Below are positions 60,736-60,738 of a stretch of 60,738 nucleotides of DNA, in pieces. The notes under the pieces are model-generated. The model saw only the letters and a program-made list of their open reading frames with translations, was not told the DNA's origin and did no database searches. Where the stretch lies: assembly GCA_947629245.1 (NCBI GenBank), contig CANRDC010000007.1, positions 1-60,738 of the forward strand, read 5' to 3'. Position 1 is the stretch's first letter. Each line of letters starts with the position of its first letter. Source of the stretch: an uncultured Oscillospiraceae bacterium. GTDB lineage: Bacteria; Bacillota; Clostridia; Oscillospirales; Oscillospiraceae. The position numbers and the translations under genes were made by a program.

Positions 60736-60738
60736 CTC

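Overview
The window reads as a chromosomal segment of a high-GC, Gram-positive gut Clostridia. The best guess is the Oscillospiraceae (Oscillibacter/Lawsonibacter/Flavonifractor-like), inferred from the GC-rich codon use, strong GGAGG ribosome sites, AddAB instead of RecBCD, a T-box leader, ECF and TAXI-TRAP transporters, CvpA/DUF5711/ClpE genes, small palindromic repeats, and a remnant of a Tn1549-like conjugative element. No rRNA, tRNA or CRISPR array was seen. Species cannot be assigned from the sequence alone.

Layout. 1-861: end of psuG (pseudouridine-5'-phosphate glycosidase). 905-4304: a consensus promoter, a T-box leader with a UGG (Trp) specifier, and the three-gene ABC importer trpXYZ. 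4305-5269: hairpins, a repeat, a broken small ORF, an AT-rich operator-like island, a ribbon-helix-helix regulator and rpmE. 5373-12159: addBA. 12167-14383: a 78-bp tandem palindromic repeat, a MATE exporter and mntP. 14549-18888: an rRNA-type methyltransferase, a MITE-like repeat, the ECF energising module ecfA1-ecfA2-ecfT and truA. 18948-23694: DUF5711 propeller protein, CvpA-like protein and a ClpE-like ATPase. 23917-28167: ABC exporter, second MATE and NrnA-type phosphoesterase. 28168-28786: a possible structured RNA and a repeat. 28787-30946: pseudouridine-kinase-like gene and a split chromate transporter.

31071-45363 is the most interesting block: eleven same-strand, tightly packed genes from one promoter to one terminator. 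It combines a YfhO-like protein, RmlB and a WecE/RffA transaminase (together pointing to dTDP-Fuc4N), a GT-C-like membrane protein, three ATP-grasp ligases, an ornithine-cyclodeaminase-family enzyme, two GT2 glycosyltransferases (one CsbB/ArnC-like) and a Wzx-type flippase. I infer a cell-surface glycan or teichoic-acid modification locus in which an amino sugar may be decorated by ATP-grasp ligation of an unusual amino or imino acid. A small lipoprotein and a second YfhO gene follow.

48922-58138: on the minus strand, a TAXI-type TRAP transporter, CstA with an unassigned partner gene, and trkA-trkH with a third small gene. 58277-60738: an internally deleted IS481/IS3-like element, a truncated VirB6/TrbL-like conjugation gene, a RelB/RelE toxin-antitoxin pair with an operator over its promoter, and a small kinase-fold gene.

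A further outcome is a dispersed intergenic repeat, four copies at 2423, 4343, 23737 and 28633, each folding into the same three hairpins with compensatory base changes between copies and each sitting just 3' of a terminator-like hairpin. One copy is inside the trpX-trpY intercistronic gap.
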